From: Wenyingzhuangia gilva
GTDB lineage: Bacteria; Bacteroidota; Bacteroidia; Flavobacteriales; Flavobacteriaceae
DNA: 64,000 bases
Assembly (NCBI RefSeq): GCF_030519655.1
Contig: NZ_JAUMIT010000001.1
Coordinates: forward strand, 620,001-684,000
Reading direction: 5' to 3'
A program made the position numbers and the translations under genes. Positions 54,785-64,000 of the stretch are shown here, piece after piece (the first letter of the stretch is position 1; the number at the start of each line of letters is the position of its first letter). A model generated the notes under the pieces. That model was not told where the DNA came from and did not search any database. It saw only the letters and a list, made by a program, of their open reading frames with translations.

Positions 54785-57700
54785 TTACATTTCGTTTACA
54801 GCTTCTAAAATCAGTTCGTCTTCTTTTACTTTCTTATTTTCAACTGTACTTGTTGGTTCTTTTTCTTTGGCTTCTTCTCCTTTATATTCTTTTAACAAAG
54901 TGTTGGCTTCTTCTATTACATCTTTAAACTCAGTAGCATTTTTAAGCACGTTGTTTAAAATAAAGTTTGCCTGAAAATCATCATTAAGCGCATGAAAGTT
55001 TTTAGCCATTAACAACAATCCTTTTACTCCCCAATATTTGTACCCTTGGAATTTACTAGCCAACAATTGTACTTGCTCATTAGATTTTACAAAGGCTTTG
55101 TCTTGATTTAACCATAAAGCTTTGTAATAATTTGCTTCTGCTTTTACATTTCCTTTTCCAATGGTTTCTAATTTTTGGTAATAGGTTTTGGCCGTTGCAT
55201 ATTGTTTCAATTGAACCGAACTTCTTGCTCCGTATACATAGGCATCTGCCACAGCATCTTCAGAACTTTTATTGTTTTTTAGAACAACATCAGTATAAGC
55301 CAATGCTTGTTTGTAATTTTCTTTTTGATAATAATACTTCATCAAATTGCTTTGGGCATACACTTTACTTTGGGCATTTGTTGCTTCTTTTTCTATTCTT
55401 AACAACAATTCACTAGCCAAATCCCACTCTTCTTTTTCTAAATAAATTTGAGACAATTTGCTTAATGCAACCTCTGTATATTCGTTGGTATTTACCTTTA
55501 ATACTTCTTTATATTCTGGAATGGCATTTTCTTTAGCATCGGTATTAAAATAAGCTTGGGCCAAATAAAAATGTGCGGTTAAGGCATGAATTCCATTCGG
55601 GAAATTGATTAAATATTTTTTGCAACTAGAAATGGCTTCTTTTAATTCATTGGCAAAATATTTACTTTCTGCAACCTCAAACATAGATTTATCAATATCT
55701 GCATCAGAAATGTTTATAAATTCTAACTGAGTAGCCCATTTTGCATATACCTCTACTTGATCCATGTCTTTATAAACCTGTTCCGCCATTTTTACCGCTT
55801 GTACGGCTTCGGCAGTTCCAGGATAATCTGCAACCAATTGTCTTAACACTTTAACAGCACCTTCGTTGTTGTTAGAGTTGAATAAAATAATTCCGGTTTT
55901 TAATTTGGCTTTACTCACCAAAGGACTTTTTGGAAACTTATAAATTAAATCATCATAGGCTGTCAAAGCCTCTTTATTCTGACTTTTATTCGCATATAAA
56001 TTCCCTAATTCATAGTAAGATTTATCTAAATATGGAGAGGTTTTAAACTGACTTTGTAAAGTCTTTAACGTTTCTTTTTTCTGATCGTCTTTTCCTAAAA
56101 ACCCGTAAGACAATGCTTTTTGATACATGGCATAATCTACCTGATTTTTATTTTCTTTGATGATTTTATTATAATTCTCTAAAGCACTCCAATAAGTTTT
56201 ATTCACAAAATGACAATCCGCTATACGCAATTCAGCATTTCTTTTCTTTGCATCATCATTGGCTACAGTAAGATATTTTTCAAAGTAGGTTAAAGCATTG
56301 TTGTACTTTTTTTGTTGAAATAAACTATAAGCCAGACCATACAATCCATCAGGATATTCTTTTAAAGATTCTGATACTGGATTGTTCACAAACATTTCAT
56401 ATTCGTAAGCAGCATCTTTAAAATTGTACATTTCTGATAAACTTTCGGCCATCCAAAACAACGCTCTTTGCTTGGTTTGTTTATTGTTATACATATTTGC
56501 CGCTTTACCAAAAACCGATAATGCTTCTTTGTATTTACGAGCCGTAAACAATTCAAAACCTCTTTGCAACAAAATTTCTTGATACTGTGTATCCTTGACT
56601 AGTTTTTGAGTATCATAATAATTAAGAGCTCCTTCGTAATCTTTAAATTGCAAATAAGCACTCACAATTAATCCTTCAATCAACTCAGAAGATGGTGCGT
56701 TTGGATATTGATCTACAAAACTTTGTAAAACCTCAGAACTACTTTGATAAGGATTCCCTATTTCATAACTCAACTTTGCATAATTTAAAAAAGCATCTTG
56801 TTGAATTCCAGCATCAAAAGTCATTTCTGATGCATTTTTAAATGCATTTAAAGCCGGTGTTTTCTGATTTAATTTCAAGTAACAATCTCCTAAATGATAA
56901 TGTGCATTTTGAGAAACAGCACTTTTTTCATCAGTAATTTTATTGAAATTTTCAATTGCCGAATGGTAATCTTTTAGTTGATAATAAGCGTATCCTAGAA
57001 AGTAATAATCTACCTCTGACAATTTTCTATGTCTACCTCTATATTTAACCAAATAAGGAATTGCTTTTTTATAATTCTGTAAATAAAAATAACTTTCTCC
57101 AATAATTTTAGCCATTTCAGACTGCTCTAACAAGCCATTTACTTCAGGATAATAAGCTTCCCCTAAGTCTACCACTTGCTGATATTGTTTTTGATGGTAT
57201 AAAATCACCAATTTTTGATAAGCAATTTCTTTGTGATATTTTGCTTCGTCTTGAATTTGATTAAAATGATACAAAGCCGTATCATAATCTTTATTTTCCA
57301 TGGCTATATTCCCTAAATAATAATGTGCTTCTTTTTGGTAAGCTCCACTTTTTGATATTGGAATTAAATATTGTTTTGCCTTGGTGTAATTTTTCTGGGT
57401 ATAATTGGCAAAGGCCAATTTGTAATTGTAATTGTTTTCTTGCTCATCTGTCAACAATTTAACATCTAATTTCTGAAACCAATCCAAAGCTTTTTGATGA
57501 TTTTTTCTTTGAAAATAGTAATTAGACAAAGCCAAAATCAAATCTGTTTTCTGACTCGTAAACGGATTTGAAGCTAAATATTTTTCTGTTTCACTTCCAG
57601 CATTAGATTCATTCAACGCTAAATTGGTTAGCATTTGATATACTTGAACAGAAGATTCTTTATAGTCTTCTAACACAACTTTCTGTAAATATTCTTTTGC

Positions 57701-57844
57701 CAACGAGTATTCTTCTTTATCAAAAGCCAAAACTGCTTTAGAATACCACTTAACTGATGGGGTTTCTTTGTAACTATTTTGAGCCATTAATGTCCCCGAG
57801 CTAAAGAGCACAACACTAACGATTCTCACAAATTGTTTCTTCAT
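54785..57844 (-). CDS. Large exported tetratricopeptide-repeat protein
   Basis: 1019 residues. Signal peptide about 1-21 (SGTLMAQ-N). Nearly the whole mature protein is TPR-like helical repeats of about 34 residues, with repeated Y-x-x-A/G-x-x-Y-F and ALxxFxK patterns, for example KALDWFQKL, HSAIENFNKI and KEALSVFGKA. Such proteins act as scaffolds in the periplasm, often partnering with outer-membrane proteins. It ends in an acidic KEKEPTS tail. First gene of the operon with the barrel protein and dgt; a TAGTTTTG element lies at 57930-57937 upstream. Confidence 0.88.
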   Translation of the reverse strand: MKKQFVRIVSVVLFSSGTLMAQNSYKETPSVKWYSKAVLAFDKEEYSLAKEYLQKVVLEDYKESSVQVYQMLTNLALNESNAGSETEKYLASNPFTSQKTDLILALSNYYFQRKNHQKALDWFQKLDVKLLTDEQENNYNYKLAFANYTQKNYTKAKQYLIPISKSGAYQKEAHYYLGNIAMENKDYDTALYHFNQIQDEAKYHKEIAYQKLVILYHQKQYQQVVDLGEAYYPEVNGLLEQSEMAKIIGESYFYLQNYKKAIPYLVKYRGRHRKLSEVDYYFLGYAYYQLKDYHSAIENFNKITDEKSAVSQNAHYHLGDCYLKLNQKTPALNAFKNASEMTFDAGIQQDAFLNYAKLSYEIGNPYQSSSEVLQSFVDQYPNAPSSELIEGLIVSAYLQFKDYEGALNYYDTQKLVKDTQYQEILLQRGFELFTARKYKEALSVFGKAANMYNNKQTKQRALFWMAESLSEMYNFKDAAYEYEMFVNNPVSESLKEYPDGLYGLAYSLFQQKKYNNALTYFEKYLTVANDDAKKRNAELRIADCHFVNKTYWSALENYNKIIKENKNQVDYAMYQKALSYGFLGKDDQKKETLKTLQSQFKTSPYLDKSYYELGNLYANKSQNKEALTAYDDLIYKFPKSPLVSKAKLKTGIILFNSNNNEGAVKVLRQLVADYPGTAEAVQAVKMAEQVYKDMDQVEVYAKWATQLEFINISDADIDKSMFEVAESKYFANELKEAISSCKKYLINFPNGIHALTAHFYLAQAYFNTDAKENAIPEYKEVLKVNTNEYTEVALSKLSQIYLEKEEWDLASELLLRIEKEATNAQSKVYAQSNLMKYYYQKENYKQALAYTDVVLKNNKSSEDAVADAYVYGARSSVQLKQYATAKTYYQKLETIGKGNVKAEANYYKALWLNQDKAFVKSNEQVQLLASKFQGYKYWGVKGLLLMAKNFHALNDDFQANFILNNVLKNATEFKDVIEEANTLLKEYKGEEAKEKEPTSTVENKKVKEDELILEAVNEM

Positions 57845-57929
57845 AAATTCTTTCTATTTATTCAAAGATTAAAATTAAATAATCTACCTCTTAATTAACG
57901 GTATCCAACCGTATTTATTTGAAAAAACA

Positions 57930-57937
57930 CAAAACTA
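57930..57937 (-). promoter_or_regulatory. -7 element for the TPR-barrel-dgt operon
   Basis: The minus strand reads TAGTTTTG, an exact TAnnTTTG match, about 85 nt before the start at 57844. The long leader makes the assignment tentative. Confidence 0.4.
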
Positions 57938-57989
57938 AATTAAGCCACTGTAAAACGCTTGTTTATTTTAAGATTCCCTAATTTTTAAA

Positions 57990-57997
57990 TATGTTTG
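57990..57997 (+). promoter_or_regulatory. -7 element of the ftsE promoter
   Basis: TATGTTTG is an exact match to TAnnTTTG, 18 nt before the ftsE ATG at 58015. Confidence 0.6.
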
Positions 57998-58014
57998 TAT
58001 AAAACAACTACCAT

Positions 58015-58695
58015 ATGTCTCAGCCTGTTTTATACTTAAAAAACGCCAATATTTTTCAAGACAATATTTTAATCCTTAAGAATTTAGATTTTGAAATCAA
58101 CAAGGGAGAATTCTTTTATTTAATTGGAAAAACAGGAAGTGGAAAAAGTAGTTTGTTAAAAATACTTTATGGTGATTTACCATTAGTTGACGGAATTGGA
58201 GAGGTAGTTGAGTATGATTTGCCTAGTTTAAAAGAAAAACAAATTCCTTATTTAAGACGTAAAATTGGAATTGTATTTCAAGATTTTAAATTACTAAATG
58301 ATAGAAGCATTAATGAAAACTTACTATTTGTTTTAAAAGCTACAGGTTGGAAAGACAAAGATAAAATGCACAGCAAAATAAACGAAGTCTTAACCAAAGT
58401 TGGTTTGCAAGAAAAAGGCTACAAAATGCCTTTTCAACTTTCTGGTGGGGAACAGCAAAGAATTGCCATTGCAAGAGCTTTATTGAATGATCCTGAATTA
58501 ATTATTGCCGATGAACCTACAGGTAATTTAGATCCTAAAACTTCCATGGAGGTGATGGAATTGCTAAATCAAATCCATCAAAGTGGGAAAACTATTTTAA
58601 TGGCCACACACGATTATTCTTTAATTTTAAAATATCCTCAACGTACTTTTAAGGTTGAAAATGGAGAAGTTTTTGAAGTAGTGCATCAGCAGTAA
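58015..58695 (+). CDS. ftsE: Cell division ABC transporter ATP-binding protein FtsE
   Basis: ABC ATPase that with membrane partner FtsX regulates septal peptidoglycan hydrolases. Walker A GKTGSGKSS at 38-46, signature LSGGEQQR near 141-148, Walker B LIIADEPTG, and the Q-loop in VFQDFKLL, typical of FtsE. Length 226 is normal. ftsX is not adjacent, which is common in Bacteroidota, so the partner must lie elsewhere. It stands alone on the plus strand; the gene on its 3' side is convergent with a 4-nt gap. Confidence 0.93.
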   Translation: MSQPVLYLKNANIFQDNILILKNLDFEINKGEFFYLIGKTGSGKSSLLKILYGDLPLVDGIGEVVEYDLPSLKEKQIPYLRRKIGIVFQDFKLLNDRSINENLLFVLKATGWKDKDKMHSKINEVLTKVGLQEKGYKMPFQLSGGEQQRIAIARALLNDPELIIADEPTGNLDPKTSMEVMELLNQIHQSGKTILMATHDYSLILKYPQRTFKVENGEVFEVVHQQ

Positions 58696-58699
58696 ATAG

Positions 58700-59587
58700 T
58701 TATGATATTTTTCTAATTTTTATAAAATAACCTATTTTATAAAAACCAATGAGTTTATTAGCGTAATATCCTTGTAACAGAAAATACTTAAGAAGCTTAT
58801 TAGTTAACAAGAAAATGAATCCTATAGACTCTCTCTGTATAAAGTTCAATTTTTTATAAAAGCATAACAACCTTACATGCTCATAAAACATGACATCATT
58901 TTCTAATTTTAATGATATTTTTTTTAGACTATGAAGAGCCTCTTCCATTTTTTCAATAAATATCTTATTAGATTCTAAATCCATATTTAAAACCGGATTA
59001 TCAATATGTTTTATTTCAATTTTAGACTTCATTAATTCATATCCAAACAAAGTATCTTCATGTCCATAACCAATAATTTCTTCATTAAAAGACAAAGTAT
59101 TAAATATGTTTTTATCTATTAAAAAGTTATTAGTCATAAAGGTTAAGTAAGGATGTTTCAACCTCTCTTTAAGAGGCTTAGCCTCTATATTTCTTCCATA
59201 CATCCAACTTAACTTTTCTTCTTTCCTAGAAAGCTCACTAAGATAAACTCTCCCTCCATAAACAACTATTTTCTCTTTTAAAACCTTTAAATAATTTGTT
59301 ATAAAACAATTATTAATAGCCATAGAATCACAATCTAAAAAAAGTAAAAATTGATTTTTAGCATAATCTTTAAACAAGTTTCTAATTTTTGAACGACCTA
59401 CATTCTTTGGTAACTCAACATAAACATGCTCTTTTAAACAATTCCTGTTTGTTGTTTTAAATGTTTCAGAACCATCGTCAATAACAATCAATTCCAATTT
59501 TTCATCTAACAAATCCATTTGGTCTGTTAATGCTTTTACAAGTTTTGTAATGTCATAATTATATACAGGAATACAAATTGAAATCAT
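58700..59587 (-). CDS. Family 2 glycosyltransferase
   Basis: 295 residues. The GT-A donor domain shows SICIPVYNYD at the start, LIVIDDGSE, and the metal-binding DxD-like DCDS (LLFLDCDSMAI). The acceptor region has GYGHEDTLFGYEL, the conserved ED motif of GT2 enzymes. C-terminal hydrophobic/aromatic helix may contact the membrane. Substrate is unknown; it is the last gene of a three-gene glycan cluster. Confidence 0.88.
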   Translation of the reverse strand: MISICIPVYNYDITKLVKALTDQMDLLDEKLELIVIDDGSETFKTTNRNCLKEHVYVELPKNVGRSKIRNLFKDYAKNQFLLFLDCDSMAINNCFITNYLKVLKEKIVVYGGRVYLSELSRKEEKLSWMYGRNIEAKPLKERLKHPYLTFMTNNFLIDKNIFNTLSFNEEIIGYGHEDTLFGYELMKSKIEIKHIDNPVLNMDLESNKIFIEKMEEALHSLKKISLKLENDVMFYEHVRLLCFYKKLNFIQRESIGFIFLLTNKLLKYFLLQGYYANKLIGFYKIGYFIKIRKIS

Positions 59588-59600
59588 TTTACCTATGGAA

Positions 59601-60887
59601 TTATTTCATTAAAGTTAACATTTCCTTATACACTTTTCGCCAACCTTTCCAAATATCTGTTTCCGATAAAGAAGAATTATGCCAAAGAGAAACAAACAAA
59701 CCGTTAACGCTGTTTACCTCATCAATTAAACTTTTTATTTCTTGAATTCCTTGTTCTGGATTTAATTTTAGATATTGATTTAAAGTTCCATCCATCACCT
59801 GAAAAGGTACAATCCACAAAGGTCTTGCTGCTTCTTTTTCTAAATTGTAAAATGGATAAACATTACAAATTCCAGCTCTAAAACCAACTTGAGAAGCAAA
59901 GCCCATGGTATAATCTACTTTAACTCCGTTGTTGATTAGATTTTCATAGGTAGATGGAAAGCTCATTTTTAAAAAATGTTGACGACTAATTGTTATTTTA
60001 TCACCTAATATCTTCTCTAATCTTTTTATTTCCTTGGCAACTTTTTCTGGTTTTTGATTAGACTGATAAGAAGGATGAATTCCTATTTTGTGTTGTTGAC
60101 TCAATTTTAAAATCAATTTTTTTAATCCTCTTTTTGAAGGATGGATATTGTTATCAAATTCAGCCCTGTTTCCTAACAAAAAGAAATATTGGGTATTCAC
60201 ATTTTCTGAATGTTTTTCAATAAAATTATAGGTATCAAATGGATCTTTTTTAGAAGTTATGTAATTTTTTCTCAATCCAATTTCTTCTTGATTTCTTTTT
60301 AAAATCGCTTTTGCAAAACCACCCCAAAACCTTATAATCCCTTTTGCTTTATAAGCATAAGCAATATCAATATCTAAAGTGTTTAAAAAACTTATTTTCT
60401 TTATAGGAAAACATAAGTTTGGAGATAGTTCTAGTAATTTCTTTTGCAAGAACATTACCCATAAATTCACTACAGGCTTTTTTAAAAATCCATTTTTAAA
60501 AGCCAAGCTGTTTTCGGCGGAAAAACGTCCATGAATATCTGACTCAAAAGGTAAATACTCTTCATATCTGGTAATCATATAAAAAGTAGCTGCAAAAATA
60601 TCGTAAGGCAGTTCTCCGTTAGTTTTAAATAAAAAAGGAATTTCATCTATCCAATCTACTTGAATATCCTGCTCTACAACACCTTTCTGAAACAATAAAT
60701 TTGACGGAATGATTTGTAAAGAATTATCAATATTTTTTACCGAGTAATTTATTTTATGTTTAAAAGAGGTTTCAAAATCAGTTTGATGATTTGTCAACTC
60801 ATAATCAATCCCAATCACATATTTAAATATCACATTTAAAGTGTAAATCAATCTAGATGAAATAATATCTGAATAAATAATCATCAT
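59601..60887 (-). CDS. Polysaccharide deacetylase-like protein (DUF7033 type)
   Basis: 428 residues. An N-terminal DUF7033-like domain (about 1-130, with FAATFYMITRYEEYLPFESD and HGRFSAENSLAF) is followed by a deacetylase-like part: FLNTLDIDIAYAYK, KIGIHPSYQSN (His-rich metal motif), and SLWHNSSLSE near the C-terminus. It likely de-N-acetylates a sugar in a polymer or lipid-linked glycan, though the exact catalytic residues are not all certain. The start overlaps the GT4 stop by 4 bp (ATGA), so the two are coupled. Confidence 0.8.
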   Translation of the reverse strand: MMIIYSDIISSRLIYTLNVIFKYVIGIDYELTNHQTDFETSFKHKINYSVKNIDNSLQIIPSNLLFQKGVVEQDIQVDWIDEIPFLFKTNGELPYDIFAATFYMITRYEEYLPFESDIHGRFSAENSLAFKNGFLKKPVVNLWVMFLQKKLLELSPNLCFPIKKISFLNTLDIDIAYAYKAKGIIRFWGGFAKAILKRNQEEIGLRKNYITSKKDPFDTYNFIEKHSENVNTQYFFLLGNRAEFDNNIHPSKRGLKKLILKLSQQHKIGIHPSYQSNQKPEKVAKEIKRLEKILGDKITISRQHFLKMSFPSTYENLINNGVKVDYTMGFASQVGFRAGICNVYPFYNLEKEAARPLWIVPFQVMDGTLNQYLKLNPEQGIQEIKSLIDEVNSVNGLFVSLWHNSSLSETDIWKGWRKVYKEMLTLMK

Positions 60888-61984
60888 AAAAACTTGCTAT
60901 AAACCTGCTTAATCACTTCTGATTCTTTTTCCCAATTCAAATCTTGTTTGGCTAAAATAAAACTTTCCTTATAATCATTTTTGTTGGTTATAAGTTTCTG
61001 CAAGGTCACAACAATACTTTTTATAGATTTAGTATCAACAACCTCTCCAACGTTATAGGCTTTAACCAAATGCTTCATTTCTGGCAAATTAGAAACCAAG
61101 CATGGAATTTCAGCATGTATATAGTCAAACAATTTATTAGGCAAAGCATACTTATAATTCATTCCTAAGTTCTCTTCTAACGACAATCCAACATCAAACA
61201 AAGGAGTAATACTTTTCAGATCTTTTGGAGGTACCTTTCCATATAAAAGCACTTTGTCCTCCATATCAGCTTCTTTAATTTTTACCGCTATTTTATCATA
61301 TATATCCCCATCACCAAAAACACACAATACTGTATTTTCCATCTGAGAAACCACATCAATCATCAACTCAATACCTCTTCCTATATTAACAGCTCCTTGA
61401 TAAATAACAGCTTGTTTATTTTCTATAAAACTTAGAATTTCATGATCTACTGTGTTTGTTTCATTTACTGACACAGGTACATTTCTTAAAATGTTTAAAG
61501 CAACATGATATTTTTTTTCATAGTAATCAGCAATAGAAAAACACACCGTAAAAATATCTTTTAATTTGGGAAAAATAAACTGCTCAATGGTTAACCAAGT
61601 CTTTTGAATTCTGGGTCTGTGAATTAATTCTGGTACTTCTGTAAACAATTCATGACTATCATAAACAATAGGTTTATGACATATTTTTGAAACTAAAAAA
61701 TTTGGCAATAAAGTATCTAAATCATTAGATAATAAAATATCTTTTTTAGTAAAAAGCAAAAAACAAAACAATCTAAAATTATACTCAGCGTAAAACAATG
61801 GTCCTTTATTAAACAAAAGTTTTATTCTGGTTGTTTTATAATTTCTATGAATGGATAAACTGTTTTTTAGTTTTCTACCTACCAGGTGAATACTAAAACC
61901 CATTTCTTGCAACGTAGTGCAAACTTTATGCACACGCTGGTCTACAACTAAATCATTGGTAACAGAAACGACAATTGTTTTCAA
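60884..61984 (-). CDS. Family 4 glycosyltransferase
   Basis: 366 residues with a GT-B fold. N-terminal acceptor half MKTIVVSVTNDLVVDQRVHKV, and C-terminal donor half with VIYQGAVNIGRGIELMI and the conserved Glu motif in FDVGLSLEENLGMNYKYALPNKLFDY. Likely uses a nucleotide-sugar on a lipid- or protein-linked acceptor; donor and acceptor cannot be told. First gene of the GT4, deacetylase, GT2 operon, which suggests synthesis and modification of a surface glycan. Confidence 0.88.
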   Translation of the reverse strand: MKTIVVSVTNDLVVDQRVHKVCTTLQEMGFSIHLVGRKLKNSLSIHRNYKTTRIKLLFNKGPLFYAEYNFRLFCFLLFTKKDILLSNDLDTLLPNFLVSKICHKPIVYDSHELFTEVPELIHRPRIQKTWLTIEQFIFPKLKDIFTVCFSIADYYEKKYHVALNILRNVPVSVNETNTVDHEILSFIENKQAVIYQGAVNIGRGIELMIDVVSQMENTVLCVFGDGDIYDKIAVKIKEADMEDKVLLYGKVPPKDLKSITPLFDVGLSLEENLGMNYKYALPNKLFDYIHAEIPCLVSNLPEMKHLVKAYNVGEVVDTKSIKSIVVTLQKLITNKNDYKESFILAKQDLNWEKESEVIKQVYSKFL

Positions 61985-62041
61985 AAAAATATTTTAGCGA
62001 AATATACTAAAATTAATAGACTAGCACCTGTGTTTAAAGGA

Positions 62042-62560
62042 CTAAAGCGGTTCTTTTTTATAACCTAAAATTTCAATCCCTTTTTGCATGATTAAAGAAT
62101 TTGGAAAGGTAATCGTTTCACCTTTGTCAGTTTCTATAAAAAAATAGAATCCTGTAATGTCTTTTACCTCTCCTGTTAAATCAAAATCTTTGTCTAAAAT
62201 CCTAATCCTACTTCCTATTCTTACAGGATGATTGAAAAATAAAATAACACTAGCTGTTAAATTTGATAACAAAGACCATTGAGCAAAAAATCCAACTCCC
62301 AAAACAGCTAATGTAGAAGATACAAAAATTGAAAGCTGATTAGAATCTACTCCCCAAATAACGGCTAAAATGGTACCGAAAATTGCATAAATGATTAAAT
62401 AACTTAAAACGATAATAATTTTTCGTCTATTGGCATCTATCGATTTTACAAAACTAAATTTATGAATGGCGTTTTTTATGAAAAAAATAACTACCATCAT
62501 GATAACAACAGCAATAATACTTAATAATATCTCTTTTTTAAGAATAATGTGAGAATCCAT
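62042..62560 (-). CDS. Short MscS-type mechanosensitive channel
   Basis: 172 residues from 62560 (MDSHIILKKE); an ATG six codons upstream is less likely given the spacing to the TATCTTTA element at 62581-62588. Three membrane helices (about 10-27, 45-62, 72-110), the last with the MscS pore pattern VLGVGFFAQWSLLSNLTASV. A beta domain follows (FFNHPVRIGSRIRILDKDFDLTGEV and FPNSLIMQKGIEIL). The C-terminal cage domain of E. coli MscS is absent; this short form is frequent in Bacteroidota. Opens on membrane tension. Confidence 0.85.
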   Translation of the reverse strand: MDSHIILKKEILLSIIAVVIMMVVIFFIKNAIHKFSFVKSIDANRRKIIIVLSYLIIYAIFGTILAVIWGVDSNQLSIFVSSTLAVLGVGFFAQWSLLSNLTASVILFFNHPVRIGSRIRILDKDFDLTGEVKDITGFYFFIETDKGETITFPNSLIMQKGIEILGYKKEPL

Positions 62561-62631
62561 TTTTATGTTTTTTACCAAGGTAAAGATACGTCAAAAAAGG
62601 AACATTCATTGACTACTTCTGTATAAATAAG

Positions 62632-64000
62632 CTAAAGAACTCGATGTAATTTATCGAACAACAACGTTTTTAATTGAGTGTAATTCATCACATCTTGCAA
62701 GGCTTCTACTCTCTTTTCTTCATCAGCAACTTCTTGCATTAACTCTTTCACTTTCAACTCAATTAAAACCCTTCTTAAATTTAAGATTGCATCTTGAACC
62801 AATTTTTGCAATACATCTGTTTTTTGAGCAACTTCTATTTCTTTTGATGCCCAATCACTTAACACATATCGCTCATCGTCCATTAAAATATTTGTGACTT
62901 CACTAGCAATTTCTTGATCTTCATGACTTGTTAAACGCTCTACAGCTAACTTTTCTTCTTGGTTGATTTGGTAACTAATTTCTTTGTAAATTTTTTGAAA
63001 TAAAGGATTGGTAAATTCGATTTCATCATCTTGTAATTGTAAATACAACTCATGTGCAACTGTATTAGTATACTCTTCTTTTACCATAATAACTTTTCCT
63101 CTATTATCATGATCTTCAACCCAATCAATAAAATTTACTTCATGATTTCCGTACAATAATAAAATCTGAATAATTTCACGCTCATACAACTCTAAAGTAT
63201 TAATTCCTTTAGGAACCTGTATACCACCCGACTTAGTTTTCCCGCCTTGCGTAGCCGTCATTTCACCTTCTTGAGCCATCATCATTTCATGAAAAGCAGC
63301 ATCATCGGGCATGTCATTTCCCGAAGCAGTATTTTGAACAGGTTTGGCTCTATTTGAAGAAGCAATTGTCATTCTAGGTGATGAAGGACTTGGTTTTCTT
63401 TCGGTATCTCTAGCCTGTCTATCTAGCATTTGAGCTAGCTCATTAAACAAAACCGTTTCGGAAATCTCCATCATTCTTGAACACTCCTGAATATAAACTT
63501 CTTGTTTAATACTATCTGGAATCTTAGAAATACTCATCACAATATCACGAATCAACCCTGCTTTTTTAATAGGATCATTCTTTGCTTCTTCTAACAATAA
63601 AGAAACTTTAAAGCTGATAAAATCTTGTTGATTGTTTTCTAAATATTCTTTTAATTCCTCCGTTGTTTTTTTCTTAGCAAAAGAATCTGGATCATCTCCA
63701 TCAGGAAAAGTTACCACCTTTACGTTCATTCCTTGCTCCAAAATCAAATCAATACCACGAACAGATGCTCTTAATCCCGCCGCATCACCATCAAAAAGCA
63801 CAGTCATATTGGGCGTTAACCTTTTTACCAAACGAATTTGATCTGGTGTTAAAGCTGTTCCTGAAGAAGCCACCACGTTGGTAATTCCACTTTGATACAT
63901 GGAAATTACATCCGTGTATCCTTCTACCAAGTAACAATTATCTTCTTTTGATATTGTTTTTTTGGCTTGGTAAATTCCGTATAAGATTTTACTCTTGTGA
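62632..64000 (-). CDS. dnaG: DNA primase DnaG, C-terminal part, start lies beyond the window
   Basis: The frame is open to the window edge; the TTG at 63930 is internal. It reads HKSKILYGIYQAKKT, then CYLVEGYTDVISMYQSG, the TOPRIM domain with catalytic Glu in VEGYTD and the DGDAAG metal motif, then FPDGDDPDSF. The rest (about residues 150-456 of the visible part) is the helicase-binding C-terminal domain, helical and acidic. The zinc-binding N-terminus and part of the RNA polymerase domain are outside. DnaG makes RNA primers for replication together with DnaB. Confidence 0.95.
   Translation of the reverse strand, partial: HKSKILYGIYQAKKTISKEDNCYLVEGYTDVISMYQSGITNVVASSGTALTPDQIRLVKRLTPNMTVLFDGDAAGLRASVRGIDLILEQGMNVKVVTFPDGDDPDSFAKKKTTEELKEYLENNQQDFISFKVSLLLEEAKNDPIKKAGLIRDIVMSISKIPDSIKQEVYIQECSRMMEISETVLFNELAQMLDRQARDTERKPSPSSPRMTIASSNRAKPVQNTASGNDMPDDAAFHEMMMAQEGEMTATQGGKTKSGGIQVPKGINTLELYEREIIQILLLYGNHEVNFIDWVEDHDNRGKVIMVKEEYTNTVAHELYLQLQDDEIEFTNPLFQKIYKEISYQINQEEKLAVERLTSHEDQEIASEVTNILMDDERYVLSDWASKEIEVAQKTDVLQKLVQDAILNLRRVLIELKVKELMQEVADEEKRVEALQDVMNYTQLKTLLFDKLHRVL

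Noticed and set aside
58696-58699. ftsX expected after ftsE
   Set aside because: Only 4 nt separate ftsE from the convergent glycosyltransferase gene; no FtsX-like frame exists on either strand nearby.

Overview
The window reads as core chromosome of a low-GC member of the Bacteroidota, almost certainly family Flavobacteriaceae. Signs of this are the division/wall cluster order with no murF, ddl or murB inside it, Bacteroidota-type promoters (TTG, about 20 nt, TAnnTTTG), a secreted protein with a C-terminal type IX secretion tail, DUF4254, DUF3078 and DUF7033-type families, a FtsZ with a very long acidic linker, and few Shine-Dalgarno sequences. The genus cannot be named from what is visible. 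I see no rRNA, tRNA, phage, insertion sequence, CRISPR array or plasmid gene.

Layout. 1-224: 3' end of an acyl-CoA thioesterase. 279-16535 (minus strand): one unbroken division and cell-wall block reading mraZ, rsmH, ftsL, ftsI, murE, mraY, murD, ftsW, murG, murC, ftsQ, ftsA, ftsZ, a terminator, then yqeY with its own promoter. The mraZ promoter carries 10-bp MraZ-box-like repeats. 16757-18839 (plus): alpha/beta hydrolase, engB/yihA and an RluA-type pseudouridine synthase. 18836-23800: hypothetical secreted protein, BrxA/B bacilliredoxin, a secreted PilJ-type domain protein behind a repeat-rich regulatory region, a TerB/DnaJ co-chaperone, and a DUF2167 gene broken by an in-frame TGA. 23924-30802: ileS, a DksA-like protein, lspA, aquaporin, glyS. 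30866-39656: coiled-coil membrane protein, ComF-like protein, lipoprotein, outer-membrane barrel-like protein, DinB-like, ArsC-like, DUF4254, tdk, alr, mscL. 39802-48984: aspS, ferritin, a 49-residue Cys/Lys-rich protein, ClC channel, GDPD lipoprotein, tadA, dxs, DUF3078. 48981-57844 (minus): T9SS-secreted repeat protein, dGTPase, beta-barrel protein, giant TPR protein. 58015-64000: ftsE, a three-gene glycan cluster (GT2, DUF7033/deacetylase-like, GT4), a short MscS channel and the 3' part of dnaG.

The genes are mostly housekeeping: septation and peptidoglycan precursor synthesis (dcw block, alr, ftsE), translation (ileS, glyS, aspS, tadA, engB, rsmH), envelope proteins and lipoprotein maturation (lspA and several lipoproteins), and osmotic/ion channels (mscL, mscS, ClC, aquaporin). 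No obviously new multi-gene system is present. The most interesting signals are small: a Cys-rich mini-protein whose promoter is wrapped in a perfect 13-bp dyad, a large hairpin plus U-tract that would form the first part of the ferritin leader, a highly repeated control region before the PilJ-domain gene, tandem NVFDLPV-type motifs in the FtsZ linker, MraZ-box-like repeats over the dcw promoter, a nonsense codon separating a DUF2167 protein from its signal peptide, and two probable leaderless genes (glyS, dxs).
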